Positions 6,861 to 13,793 are shown, counted from the stretch's first letter. The stretch: 13,884 bases of DNA from an uncultured Campylobacter sp. (GCF_938017615.1 NZ_CALIJA010000154.1:1-13884), one strand, 5' to 3'. A program made the numbers and translations. The notes: generated by a model not told the origin, from the letters alone.

Positions 6861-7513
6861 GCGTTTATTTTACCTCCGATCTGCACTTCGGCCACGAGCT
6901 GGTGCTTAAAAAATATCCCAATTTTAGAAAAGGTGCAAACGTAGCCGAAATGGACGAAAATCTCATCACCGCTTGGAATGCGCTCGTAACGCCCGAGGAT
7001 CTCGTCTATAATCTTGGCGATGTGTCCTTTCACAAGGATGTTGCGCACACTTGCGAGTTACTTCGCAGACTAAACGGGCGACATTTTTTGGTGCTCGGCA
7101 ACCACGACGGGCGCATCGCCGCGATGAAAAACGAACTGCTAAGCGGACGCAAGGCGGACGGTAATTTTATGTTTGAGCAGATAGTGGGATATGCCTTTGT
7201 GCGCCTATCGCATAAGAGAGCGGCTCTGTCTCACTACCCGATGATTGAGTGGGCAAACTGCCATTATGGCGCGCTGATGCTCTACGGTCACCTGCACGCA
7301 GATATGGCTGAAGTTTCGGGCAGGGCGCTAAACGTAGGTTTTGATCTGCACGGCAAAATTTTAAGCGAGGACGAGGTGTGGTCGTACCTCAAGGACATCC
7401 CGCCCAAGGCGCATCACGCAAGCGAGCTAGAGGGCATTAGCGAGAACGACGATGTGGAGCAAAGGCGGATTCTGATAGAAAATTTTTTACGTAAAATTAA
7501 TCAGAGTTCGTAA
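6857..7513 (+). CDS. Calcineurin-like metallophosphoesterase
   Basis: A soluble 218-residue phosphoesterase. All metal-binding blocks of the calcineurin-like fold are present in order: D-x-H in SDLHFGH (D8, H10), GD (D55 in LGDVSF), GNHD (81-84), a His in SHYP (H126) and GHLH (144-147). The DLHFGH start and SHYPMIEW segment resemble the small bacterial and phage-type phosphoesterases annotated only as 'metallophosphoesterase' or 'hydrolase'; the substrate cannot be told from sequence. The C-terminal 50 residues are helical and charged, outside the core fold. It begins with an ATGA overlap on tilS and is the last gene of the panC operon. The coupling suggests a role under the same control, but a tRNA or nucleotide substrate is only a guess. 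Confidence 0.88.
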   Translation: MSVYFTSDLHFGHELVLKKYPNFRKGANVAEMDENLITAWNALVTPEDLVYNLGDVSFHKDVAHTCELLRRLNGRHFLVLGNHDGRIAAMKNELLSGRKADGNFMFEQIVGYAFVRLSHKRAALSHYPMIEWANCHYGALMLYGHLHADMAEVSGRALNVGFDLHGKILSEDEVWSYLKDIPPKAHHASELEGISENDDVEQRRILIENFLRKINQSS

Positions 7514-7739
7514 AAAATAAAATTTGCGGTGCAAGACGGCTCTTTGCGGCAAATGAGCTTAAATTTAAAATCGAGCTGATTTGAATATGAATGATTTTAT
7601 CTAGCCAAAATCCATTATGTAACGCGAGATAAAATTTAATAAAATGCGGCGCAAACAGGCAACTAAATCGTATCAAGCAAGCGCAATTGCAAAGATAAAA
7701 TTTTAAAATTCTGCCTAGGTGCGGAGCAAAAAATTTGAT
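7514..7739. other. Intergenic gap between convergent genes
   Basis: 226 bases between the phosphoesterase and the convergent 251-aa gene. It holds several AAATTT words and a nine-base inverted repeat (ATTTTATCT at 7594-7602 with AGATAAAAT at 7627-7635, loop 24). That repeat is AT-rich with no good T-tract, so I do not call it a terminator. I see no RNA gene or convincing ORF here. Confidence 0.4.
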
Positions 7740-8495
7740 CTAGCGGGCTTCTAGCATCACGATTTTGTTGATGTAATCGGCGAAATTTAGATTTATCAAA
7801 TTTGTTTTGATGAAGATGCGCGTAAAAATCACATAACCGATCTCATTACTAAGCGTGCCGTCTGAGTAGATGAAAACATTAGTGAGAAACTCGCTATTTT
7901 CGGATTTATAGAAGGTCTCGATCTGAAAATTTAAAAGCTCGTAAAATAGCTCGTCAGTATCGCTCATCGCTGCCTGCATCTCCTCATCGATACGCATTAT
8001 GTCGGCATAGAGTACGCGCTCTTGGTTGGCGACGACGAAACATGCGCGGTTATTAAATTTCAGTGCGAACATCGCCATGTTTTCAAAATCGCTTTGATTT
8101 TTTAGCAAGAAGTATAAAATTTTAAATAAACTAGCGTGCGAGCTAAATTCTATTCCAAAAGTCTCATCCGCCGCCTGTGCACTTGCACGAGGAAATTCCA
8201 CTATGAAGCTATCATCGACTTTTTGATAAATACTATTTTCTTTAATCATATAATCTTCGTTAAAATGCACCCTTTGATTTTCGTCGTCTATCAGCACGCA
8301 AGAGATTAAATTTTTATCACTCAGATCTGCAAAGCCCGCTAGCGAGGTAGCCAGATCATTTTCTTGCGCGATGGGAAAACGATCGGATTTCTCATCCAAA
8401 ATTCTTTTGCCAAAGCCCAATTTTCTATAAAAAAACTCGCATGCGTCGGCACTTTTAGCGACGCCGAGGAATGATTTTGCTTTAAATAGTGCCAT
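7740..8495 (-). CDS. Uncharacterised 251-aa protein downstream of the acyltransferase gene
   Basis: I do not recognise a domain. The protein is acidic and soluble, without a signal peptide or membrane span. It opens with MALFKAKSFLGVAKSADACEF, has alternating strands and helices (for example CVLIDDENQRVHF and FIVEFPRA), and a hydrophobic, probably helical C-terminal half (FKILYFLLKN, TDELFYELLNFQIETFY, GYVIFTRIFIKTNLINLNF). The strand pattern in the first half recalls the ribonuclease-H/actin-like folds of pilus and secretion platform proteins, but I would not name it on that. The ATG has AGGAG at good spacing. It follows the DUF374 gene by 46 bases on the same strand; I recall a hypothetical gene (Cj0456c) in the same place in C. 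jejuni, so it is probably conserved in the genus. Confidence 0.75.
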   Translation of the reverse strand: MALFKAKSFLGVAKSADACEFFYRKLGFGKRILDEKSDRFPIAQENDLATSLAGFADLSDKNLISCVLIDDENQRVHFNEDYMIKENSIYQKVDDSFIVEFPRASAQAADETFGIEFSSHASLFKILYFLLKNQSDFENMAMFALKFNNRACFVVANQERVLYADIMRIDEEMQAAMSDTDELFYELLNFQIETFYKSENSEFLTNVFIYSDGTLSNEIGYVIFTRIFIKTNLINLNFADYINKIVMLEAR

Positions 8496-8541
8496 TTTTT
8501 CTCCTAAAATTGCAATTATATCGAAACACTATTATTTCAAA

Positions 8542-9195
8542 CTAAAATTTAACGTCCTGCTCGGCGCTTGCAAAAAGCAGTTGCCTGATCGCCTCTTTAC
8601 CCGCATCGAGGCTAAGCCCAGTTAAATTTAACGGCGCGCTGAGGCTGTAATTTATGCGCGAAAACGGCTTTGGCAAGACCATCTGGTCCCAGCTGCGAAA
8701 TTTCCAAAAACTGCTTGCTTCGTAATTTAGCGCGTAGATATCTAAGCTTAGCCGCTGCGCAAGGATCACGGCGCCGTCGGCGACGCTGTGAAGTGGGCCG
8801 CGCGGACCGTCGGGAGTGATGATGACGTCGGTGCCGTTTTTTATCTCTTTGATCGCACCCATAAGTGCGCGCGCGCCGCCCTTGAAGCTACTGCCGCGGA
8901 TCGCGCCGATGCCGAAATGCGAGATCACACGCGTAATTATCTCGCCGTCTTTGTGATCCGAGATGATGACCTTGGCGCGCCTTTTGCTGTCGAAATCCCG
9001 CAACCACCAGCGCCTATAAGCAAAGCTCATCATAGCTAATCTTCCGTGCCAAAACACGACGACGCAGGGCTTTTCGGGCAGCTTCGCGGGGGTAAATTTA
9101 ACCCTGCATGTTAAAAAAATACACCAAATCAGGATAAAAATGAGATATTCGGCGATGCGGAAAAACAGCCGCTTTTTAAGCGATAACTTTTCCAT
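8542..9195 (-). CDS. DUF374 lysophospholipid acyltransferase family protein
   Basis: A 217-residue, membrane-anchored acyltransferase-like protein. One N-terminal hydrophobic segment (about 11-29) would anchor it in the inner membrane. The DUF374 (Pfam PF04028) landmarks are FWHGR at 48-52, SDHKDGE at 79-85, RGSSFKGG at 100-107 and TPDGPRGP at 127-134. The family belongs to the LPLAT superfamily, which transfers acyl chains to lipid acceptors; the substrate is not known to me. A GTG at 9225 would add 10 residues, but neither start has a clear ribosome binding site. The ATG at 9195 lies inside the last codons of miaB (20-base overlap), and the family N-terminus fits better there. Coupling to miaB translation is likely. 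The same gene neighbours miaB in Helicobacter, as I recall it. Confidence 0.85.
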   Translation of the reverse strand: MEKLSLKKRLFFRIAEYLIFILIWCIFLTCRVKFTPAKLPEKPCVVVFWHGRLAMMSFAYRRWWLRDFDSKRRAKVIISDHKDGEIITRVISHFGIGAIRGSSFKGGARALMGAIKEIKNGTDVIITPDGPRGPLHSVADGAVILAQRLSLDIYALNYEASSFWKFRSWDQMVLPKPFSRINYSLSAPLNLTGLSLDAGKEAIRQLLFASAEQDVKF

Positions 9196-10471
9196 AAAGC
9201 GCCATTCTGGCGGTCTTTTCGACACGTACTCTGCGCGTTTTGCCTAACAGCTCCTCGCCGCCTTGCGTGCAGATTAGAAAATTTGAAAAGCTTCTACCGC
9301 ACGCAGTGCCGCCCTCTCGCAGCTCCTCAAAATACACGTCGAAAATTTTATCTTTTTGCGCTCCTGCGATCTCGTCTAAAATTTTAGCGTGAGCGCTTTG
9401 CAGCCTGCTTAGCCTTTCGCTTGAAATTTCATCATCCAGCGGCTTTAAATTTGCCGCTGGCGTGAGCGGTCTAGGGCTAAATTTAAAGGAAAAAATCTGC
9501 TCAAATCTCACCGCTTCCAATACTTCCATCGTCTCGGCAAAATCCTCCTCACTCTCGCTCGGATAGCCCACGATGATGTCGGTGCTAATCGCCACGCCCG
9601 GGCAGCTTTGGCGTAGCTTAAGCGCGCGGTCTAGATACCACTGCTTGGTATATCCGCGCTTCATATCGCGCAAAACCTTATTCGAGCCGCTTTGCAGCGG
9701 CATATGCATCGATTTGCAAATTTTAGGATTATTGCAAAAAACGTCTAAAAATTTATCATCCATATGCAGCGGATGCGGGCTTGTAAAGCGGATGCGCTTG
9801 ATGCCTTCTATCTCGCTAAGCCGCACGAGCAGATCGCTGAAGTCGATTTTTTCGTGCGCGTTAGAAAAGCGCTTGCCGTAATTGTTGACGTTTTGTCCGA
9901 GCAAAAATATCTCTTTGGCGCCGCGAGCGGCGGATCTTTCGGCTTCGTGCAAGATGATTTGAGCGGGGATCGAAATTTCATCGCCTCTAGTCTGCGGCAC
10001 GATGCAGTAGGAGCACTTTTTGTCGCAGCCGATCATTATGTTTATGAAGGATTTATATGGCGAACTCGCAAAATCTCCGAAGGCAAACTCGCTCTCGTCG
10101 TAGTTTATGTCCGTGCTGATAAATTTAGGCGTACGTACGGCTTGCGAAATTTTAGATACGTTTCTGGCGCCGAGTACGAAATCCACAAAGGGCGCGCGCT
10201 TAAAAATTTCTCCGCCCAGATGGCTTGCGGTGCAGCCGCAAACGCCGATTTTGGAGCCCTTTTTTCGCGCCTTATCAAAAGCTCCGATTTCGCTAAAAAG
10301 CTTATGCACGGGCTTTTCACGCACGGAGCAGGTGTTTATTAAGATCAGATCCGCAATATTTACGTCATCGGTAATCTCGTAATCTTGCTCTTTCAGCTGC
10401 GCGATAATATGCTCGCTATCGCGCACGTTCATCGCGCAACCTAGGGTCTGGATGAAGAGGAGTTTGCTCAA
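9176..10471 (-). CDS. miaB: tRNA-2-methylthio-N6-dimethylallyladenosine synthase
   Basis: MiaB is a radical-SAM methylthiotransferase that converts i6A37 to ms2i6A37 in tRNAs reading UNN codons, which improves reading-frame maintenance. The 431 residues contain the UPF0004 cysteines at 12 (TLGCAMN), 48 (NTCSVR) and 80 (CGCTA), the radical-SAM cysteines at 149, 153 and 156 (GCDKKCSYC) and a C-terminal TRAM region. MiaB-specific text such as QTLGCAMNVRDSE, IVPQTRG, HMPLQSGSNKVL and TDIIVGYPSE separates it from RimO. The start is TTG at 10471, overlapping the upstream TGA as TTGA; the next ATG is inside the essential GCAMN motif, so TTG is effectively forced. No separate ribosome binding site is visible, so translation is probably coupled to the upstream HP0268-like gene. 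Confidence 0.96.
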   Translation of the reverse strand: MSKLLFIQTLGCAMNVRDSEHIIAQLKEQDYEITDDVNIADLILINTCSVREKPVHKLFSEIGAFDKARKKGSKIGVCGCTASHLGGEIFKRAPFVDFVLGARNVSKISQAVRTPKFISTDINYDESEFAFGDFASSPYKSFINIMIGCDKKCSYCIVPQTRGDEISIPAQIILHEAERSAARGAKEIFLLGQNVNNYGKRFSNAHEKIDFSDLLVRLSEIEGIKRIRFTSPHPLHMDDKFLDVFCNNPKICKSMHMPLQSGSNKVLRDMKRGYTKQWYLDRALKLRQSCPGVAISTDIIVGYPSESEEDFAETMEVLEAVRFEQIFSFKFSPRPLTPAANLKPLDDEISSERLSRLQSAHAKILDEIAGAQKDKIFDVYFEELREGGTACGRSFSNFLICTQGGEELLGKTRRVRVEKTARMALYGKVIA

Positions 10472-10710
10472 AGGATATGCACCTCGTACATATACTCGTT
10501 TTCGTTCAGCCCGTATCGCACTATGCGCTGATACACGCTAAAACCCTTAGTGTCGAAAAAATCCACCAAAGCGGCTAAATCTTTTTGAGAATTTTCTCTA
10601 TCCAGATAAAATATTTTTTGTCCGCTCTTTTCTACTTGGGCTTGTAAATCCTCGATCTTAACGCTTTTTGGCTTAGAGGCAAGCTCCGTTCTGGCAAGTT
10701 TTAGCTGCAT
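10468..10710 (-). CDS. HP0268-family small protein (reported nicking nuclease)
   Basis: 80 residues, the same length as Helicobacter pylori HP0268. From memory it shares the layout: a basic N-terminus with a Lys-Ser-Val-(Lys/Glu)-(Ile/Leu)-Glu-Asp-Leu stretch (18-25 here, KSVKIEDL), an IFYL-type strand, a KDL...VDFFDTKGF helix-turn, and a C-terminal strand ending in YEVHIL. HP0268 was reported to have an Smr-like fold with DNA-nicking and RNase activity; whether this protein cuts nucleic acid is inference. It heads the operon with miaB, the DUF374 gene and the unknown 251-aa gene. The ATG has GAAAGGAT upstream at good spacing. The gene is divergent from nusA, and the pairing with miaB appears conserved between Campylobacter and Helicobacter. 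Confidence 0.85.
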   Translation of the reverse strand: MQLKLARTELASKPKSVKIEDLQAQVEKSGQKIFYLDRENSQKDLAALVDFFDTKGFSVYQRIVRYGLNENEYMYEVHIL

Positions 10711-10799
10711 GATCTATCCTTTCATTTATGTTTTAAACCCGCGAGTTTAGCGAAATTTAGATAATAATTCGTTTAAATAAAAATAAAGTCAAAATTCCA

Positions 10800-10805
10800 T
10801 ATAAT
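10800..10805 (+). promoter_or_regulatory. Sigma-70 -10 element for nusA
   Basis: A perfect TATAAT without a TG extension, in the AT-rich 157-base divergent gap between nusA and the HP0268-like gene. Initiation near 10812 gives a leader of about 56 bases with TTAAGGA before the ATG at 10868. For the opposite operon the best I see is a weak TATTAT (10761-10766, minus strand). Confidence 0.55.
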
Positions 10806-10867
10806 ACCGCACTTCAAAATTTAAAATCCAAATTTAGTAGCACGAAATCAAATCTTAAGGAAAATTT

Positions 10868-11995
10868 ATGGAAAAAATCACCGACATCATCGAGTCGATT
10901 GCAAATGAAAAGGGGCTTGAGCCCGCAGACGTGAAAGAGCGCGTCAAAACGGCGTTCATCCAGACCGCAAAAAGACTTTTCGGCGAGGAGTATCTCTACG
11001 ACAGCGAAGTCGATCCGCAGACCAAGCGCGTCAAGCTTTACCAAAAGGTTCACGTCGTCGCGGATGATGATGAGCGGCTCGGCGATCACAACTTCATCGC
11101 GCTGAGCGAAGCCAAAAAAATAGGCGAAAATGCAGAGATCGGCGATGAGCTAAGCTACGAAATAAATATCGAAAACCTCGGTCGCACGGCTTCCGGCGTG
11201 CTGGCTAGAGAGCTAAATTTTCATATCCAGCGGCTGCTCGAAGAGAAAATTTTTGAAAATTATAAAAGTAAAGTAGGCACTCTCACCCACGGCACGGTCA
11301 CCAAGATCGATCACGACGGCACGACCTACGTAGAGATCGAGGATACGAAAGCCTTTATGCCGCTTAAAAACCGCATCAAGGGTGAAAATTTCAAAGTGGG
11401 CGACGTGCTGCAAGCCGTCATCAAAAACGTAGCCATCGACAAATCTCACGGCATCAGGCTGGAACTTTCGCGCACCAGCCCAAAATTCCTAGAAGCCCTG
11501 CTCGCCGCCGAAGTCCCCGAGATCAAAGACGGCAGCGTCATCATCCAGGCTTGCGCGAGGATTCCGGGCAGGCGAGCCAAGATCGCGCTTAGCGCCGTCT
11601 CGCCAAACGTCGATCCGGTAGGCGCTACAGTCGGCAAAGGAGGCGCTCGAATCGACGCGGTGAGTAGATTTTTAAGCAAAAATTTGCAAGACGGAAGCGG
11701 CGGCGAGAGCATCGACGCGTTTGAATACTCCGCAAGCCCCGAAATTTTGATCACTCGCGCGATGGCGCCCGCGATCGTAAACTCGGTCAAAATAGCGCAG
11801 GACGGCAAGGCGATCGTCTATGTAAACCCCGATCAAAAAAGTAAAGCGATCGGCAAAAACGGCCTAAATATCCGCCTCGCCTCGATGCTGTGCGGCTGCG
11901 AGATCGAGCTTATAGAAACCGGCTCCGCGAGCGAGAAAAAGGTCTCCACGGAGGAAGGCCTTAAAAATCTCGAAGCGCTTTTTGGCGAGCTGTAG
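10868..11995 (+). CDS. nusA: Transcription termination/antitermination protein NusA
   Basis: NusA binds RNA polymerase and nascent RNA and modulates pausing, termination and antitermination. Domains in order: polymerase-binding N-terminal domain (about 1-125, starting MEKITDIIESIANEKGL), S1 domain (about 135-200), KH1 (about 200-295, with LSRTSPKFLEALLAAEVPEI, RIPGRRAKIALS and DPVGATVGKGGARID) and KH2 (about 305-360, with AIGKNGLNIRLASML). It stops soon after KH2, lacking the acidic repeats of the E. coli protein, as is usual outside gammaproteobacteria. Between RIDAV and ESID in KH1 there are about eight extra residues (LSKNLQDGSGG region) relative to the common pattern. ATG is set by TTAAGGA at good spacing. 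It is a single-gene unit here: rimP and infB, its usual neighbours elsewhere, are not adjacent. Confidence 0.96.
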   Translation: MEKITDIIESIANEKGLEPADVKERVKTAFIQTAKRLFGEEYLYDSEVDPQTKRVKLYQKVHVVADDDERLGDHNFIALSEAKKIGENAEIGDELSYEINIENLGRTASGVLARELNFHIQRLLEEKIFENYKSKVGTLTHGTVTKIDHDGTTYVEIEDTKAFMPLKNRIKGENFKVGDVLQAVIKNVAIDKSHGIRLELSRTSPKFLEALLAAEVPEIKDGSVIIQACARIPGRRAKIALSAVSPNVDPVGATVGKGGARIDAVSRFLSKNLQDGSGGESIDAFEYSASPEILITRAMAPAIVNSVKIAQDGKAIVYVNPDQKSKAIGKNGLNIRLASMLCGCEIELIETGSASEKKVSTEEGLKNLEALFGEL

Positions 11996-12002
11996 AGCTC
12001 GC
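11985..12002 (+). terminator. Hairpin over the nusA stop codon, possible terminator
   Basis: GCGAGCT (11985-11991) and AGCTCGC (11996-12002) form a perfect seven-base stem around a four-base loop that includes the TAG stop. A T-run (CTTTTTG) comes only about 10 bases later, so it may be a weak terminator or a 3'-end stabilising hairpin. Confidence 0.35.
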
Positions 12003-12383
12003 GCACTTTGCTTTTTGAAATTTTGTAAGTTGCGCTTTTTATAAAATTCTATACTTTTTGGATTTTATAAATTGTAAATTTCGTGTTTTGAAAATTCTGC
12101 AGCAAGGCGGAATTTTGTTTTGCACGTAGAATGCGCAGAATCTGAAGCGAGCGGTAATTTTGCGAATTAGGTAGCTAGCGAAATTTATAAAATTTAATGC
12201 CCTGCGGAATTATAATACGAAATTTTGCGGAGTACGGAATTTCAAAATTTAAAGTCAAAGCGAAATTTTAACCGAAATTTTACGGCACGGAATTTTAAGA
12301 TCAAATTTTATTCATGCGCTCGAATTGATGCGATATTTTAAATTTACACAGCGCGCAAAATTCCAGCCCAAGCTAGGTCGTGC
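12003..12383. repeat. Gene-free AT-rich tract with repeated CGRAATT words
   Basis: This stretch between the convergent nusA and YiiX-like genes has no credible ORF, tRNA or strong hairpin. It is full of short degenerate repeats. CGAAATT or CGGAATT begins at 12108, 12179, 12205, 12218, 12235, 12261, 12273 and 12288. By hand I count 16 RAATTY hexamers (AAATTT, GAATTT, AAATTC) between 12001 and 12363, about one per 23 bases, where roughly one per 700 is expected by chance at this composition. The repeats are not of fixed spacing or sequence, so this is neither a CRISPR nor a tandem array. Confidence 0.6.
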
Positions 12384-12995
12384 CTACCGCTCGTATAAAA
12401 TTTCAACGCCGCCGTAATGCCAAAACGCCTTCGGCGCGAGGTATTCGCCGCCTAGGACGGCTAAGTTGAGTTTGAAATACTGCGGCGAAAATTCCGTTAT
12501 TTTTGAAATTTCCTGCTCAAGCAGCGTCGTGCAGTAGAGGTTCGCTTCGCCGCGAGGTCTTAGCGTAAAGTCTTCGCCGACGCGCCTAAGTAAAGAAGCG
12601 GCCAGGCGCACCTTTTGCTCCTCGCTTAAAAAATTTATCCGCGCCGCGCCGAAGTCTCGCGCATGCGCCAAAAACTCCCGCATCGAAACGACCGCGACGC
12701 CGTCTCGCTCGCCCTCGCCCGTTACGGCGTGCACTATCACGAGCGGGCGTTCCCGCACGATCATGCCTACGTGCGAGTATTTAAAATTCGTTGCGGTTGC
12801 GATTATGCGGCTGTCGGTGACGTCGCCCATGCGAAAGACGAGATCGCCCGTGCGTAGATTTGATAAAATTTCATCCGGCACCCACAGCGGCTCTTTTGCC
12901 GTAGGCGCGCGCGTGAGCGTCCAAAGCTCGCCGAGCCCGCCTAGAGCGAAGATCAGGCAGACGAGAAGCTTTTTGGCTAAAGCGCGACCTTCCAT
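12384..12995 (-). CDS. YiiX/YebB-like NlpC/P60-family cysteine hydrolase
   Basis: 203 residues. A hydrophobic N-terminal segment (about 8-24) exports or anchors it in the envelope. The rest matches the YiiX/YebB branch of permuted papain-fold (NlpC/P60-like, Pfam PF05708) enzymes: LRTGDLVFR at 47-55, a conserved YSHVGMIV with His75, a second His at 89 (VIVHAVTGEG), and a late catalytic-type Cys155 in NLYCTTLLEQE. Members are thought to cleave amide or ester bonds in envelope peptides or lipids; the substrate here is unknown. The ATG lies inside the last codons of the DUF4878-like lipoprotein gene (19-base overlap), with no own ribosome binding site upstream, so translation is probably coupled. 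No cysteine lies near the mature N-terminus in a lipobox, so it is an anchored or secreted protein rather than a lipoprotein. Confidence 0.82.
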   Translation of the reverse strand: MEGRALAKKLLVCLIFALGGLGELWTLTRAPTAKEPLWVPDEILSNLRTGDLVFRMGDVTDSRIIATATNFKYSHVGMIVRERPLVIVHAVTGEGERDGVAVVSMREFLAHARDFGAARINFLSEEQKVRLAASLLRRVGEDFTLRPRGEANLYCTTLLEQEISKITEFSPQYFKLNLAVLGGEYLAPKAFWHYGGVEILYER

Positions 12996-13360
12996 TTGCC
13001 GTCTTTTTTGACGAGCTTAACGCTCTCGGTGCGGTTCGTGCCGTTTTTAAAAGACGCAGCGACTTTCACTAGCGCCGATTTCTCGTGGCTATTTTGCAGC
13101 TCGCCCGAGACGCCTTTTAGCCCGTCGCGCTTGGAGGCCTCCTCCTTGCCGGCACCCGCCATTTGCATCAGTTTGCCGTTTATCATCTGCATAGAGCCGT
13201 CGTCCGATCTGTCCTTGTCGGGTATGTCTATAGCATCCACCAAAGTCTTAGAATCGCCCTCGTATAGGGCTCTGATGAAGTCCTCGGCTACGCCTTTCGG
13301 GTCGCTGCCGCAGCCCGCTAAAACGAATATCGCAATGAGCGCGAGTAGAAATTTTTTCAT
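12977..13360 (-). CDS. DUF4878-like lipoprotein
   Basis: A 127-residue lipoprotein. The signal peptide MKKFLLALIAIFVLAGC carries the lipobox LAGC with Cys17. The mature part begins GSDPKGVAEDFIRALYEGDSK, typical of DUF4878 / NTF2-like lipoproteins, in which a helix with Phe-hydrophobic-(Ala/Gly)-x-hydrophobic-x-x-Gly-Asp precedes the sheet, and ends with VKLVKKDGKWKV, the usual last strand. The family forms a small alpha+beta cone; its function is unknown. The frame can be read back to 13606, but that extension has no ribosome binding site. The ATG at 13360 has GAGGAG six bases upstream and gives a perfect signal peptide. It is the first gene of a two-gene operon with the YiiX-type hydrolase and may be its partner or regulator. 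Confidence 0.85.
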   Translation of the reverse strand: MKKFLLALIAIFVLAGCGSDPKGVAEDFIRALYEGDSKTLVDAIDIPDKDRSDDGSMQMINGKLMQMAGAGKEEASKRDGLKGVSGELQNSHEKSALVKVAASFKNGTNRTESVKLVKKDGKWKVAL

Positions 13361-13387
13361 AAGCTCTCCTCGTAGAAATTTTGAGAT

Positions 13388-13393
13388 TTTATA
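13388..13393 (-). promoter_or_regulatory. Candidate -10 for the lipoprotein-hydrolase operon
   Basis: The minus strand reads TTTGTATATAAAATC here; TATAAA lies about 28 bases before the ATG at 13360, leaving a short leader with the GAGGAG site. It is only a hexamer match in AT-rich DNA. Confidence 0.35.
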
Positions 13394-13535
13394 TACAAAC
13401 GATAAATATTTTTTAAATTCAGATCTTTCTGCTCGGGGGAATTTATATCGCGTTTGGATTTGCGAAGGCGTATTCGGTCGTGCTTTTGCTGAATTAAAAT
13501 AGAATTTTGCATTCGAAGGGAAACTCGTCTTGCCT

Positions 13536-13572
13536 TGGTAAAATTTTATCTTGCCAAAGCGAAATTTTACCA
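13536..13572. repeat. 11-base inverted repeat
   Basis: TGGTAAAATTT (13536-13546) and AAATTTTACCA (13562-13572) are perfect inverted copies around a 15-base centre. CTTGCC occurs both just before the left arm and in the centre. It could be an operator, an RNA hairpin or a chance result of AAATTTT richness. Confidence 0.4.
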
Positions 13573-13793
13573 TGCTATCTGTGCACTGTGTCTTGCGGCA
13601 CACCACTCAAACGGCGCCCAAACTCATTCGGTAGCGCGCGAGGCGAGCTTTGCTTGTCGGAACTAAAATTTAATTGTATTTTGCGACTAAAATTTTAAAA
13701 TTTAAATGCCACCTTCGTAGGATTGCTCGCTTGCGATTTAGCTTTTTGCTGCGACGCTCGCGAAATTATAAGGAAATTTTACCTAAATAGGGC

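Noticed and set aside
6551..7048. 165-aa open frame on the minus strand across tilS and the phosphoesterase
   Set aside because: Overlaps two strongly supported genes and the ATGA junction between them; no start signal or family resemblance.
7594..7635. Terminator between the convergent phosphoesterase and 251-aa genes
   Set aside because: The nine-base inverted repeat is nearly all A/T, has a 24-base loop and lacks a clean T-run, so it is not better than chance in this AT-rich gap.
9764..10342. 192-aa open frame on the + strand opposite miaB
   Set aside because: It lies wholly antisense to a clear miaB, has no ribosome binding site and no recognisable protein features; it follows from the codon pattern of the opposite strand.
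12100..12300. Repeated CGRAATT words as a CRISPR or tandem repeat array
   Set aside because: The repeat unit is only seven bases, spacing varies from 12 to 71 bases, and there are no long identical repeats or Cas genes.
12996..13502. 168-aa open frame on the + strand opposite the DUF4878-like lipoprotein
   Set aside because: Antisense shadow of a gene with a good ribosome binding site and signal peptide; its Ser/Pro-rich composition is typical of a reverse-frame reading.
13361..13606. N-terminal extension of the lipoprotein frame back to 13606
   Set aside because: It would bury a perfect lipoprotein signal peptide and the GAGGAG ribosome binding site; the extension is basic, low-complexity and intergenic-like.
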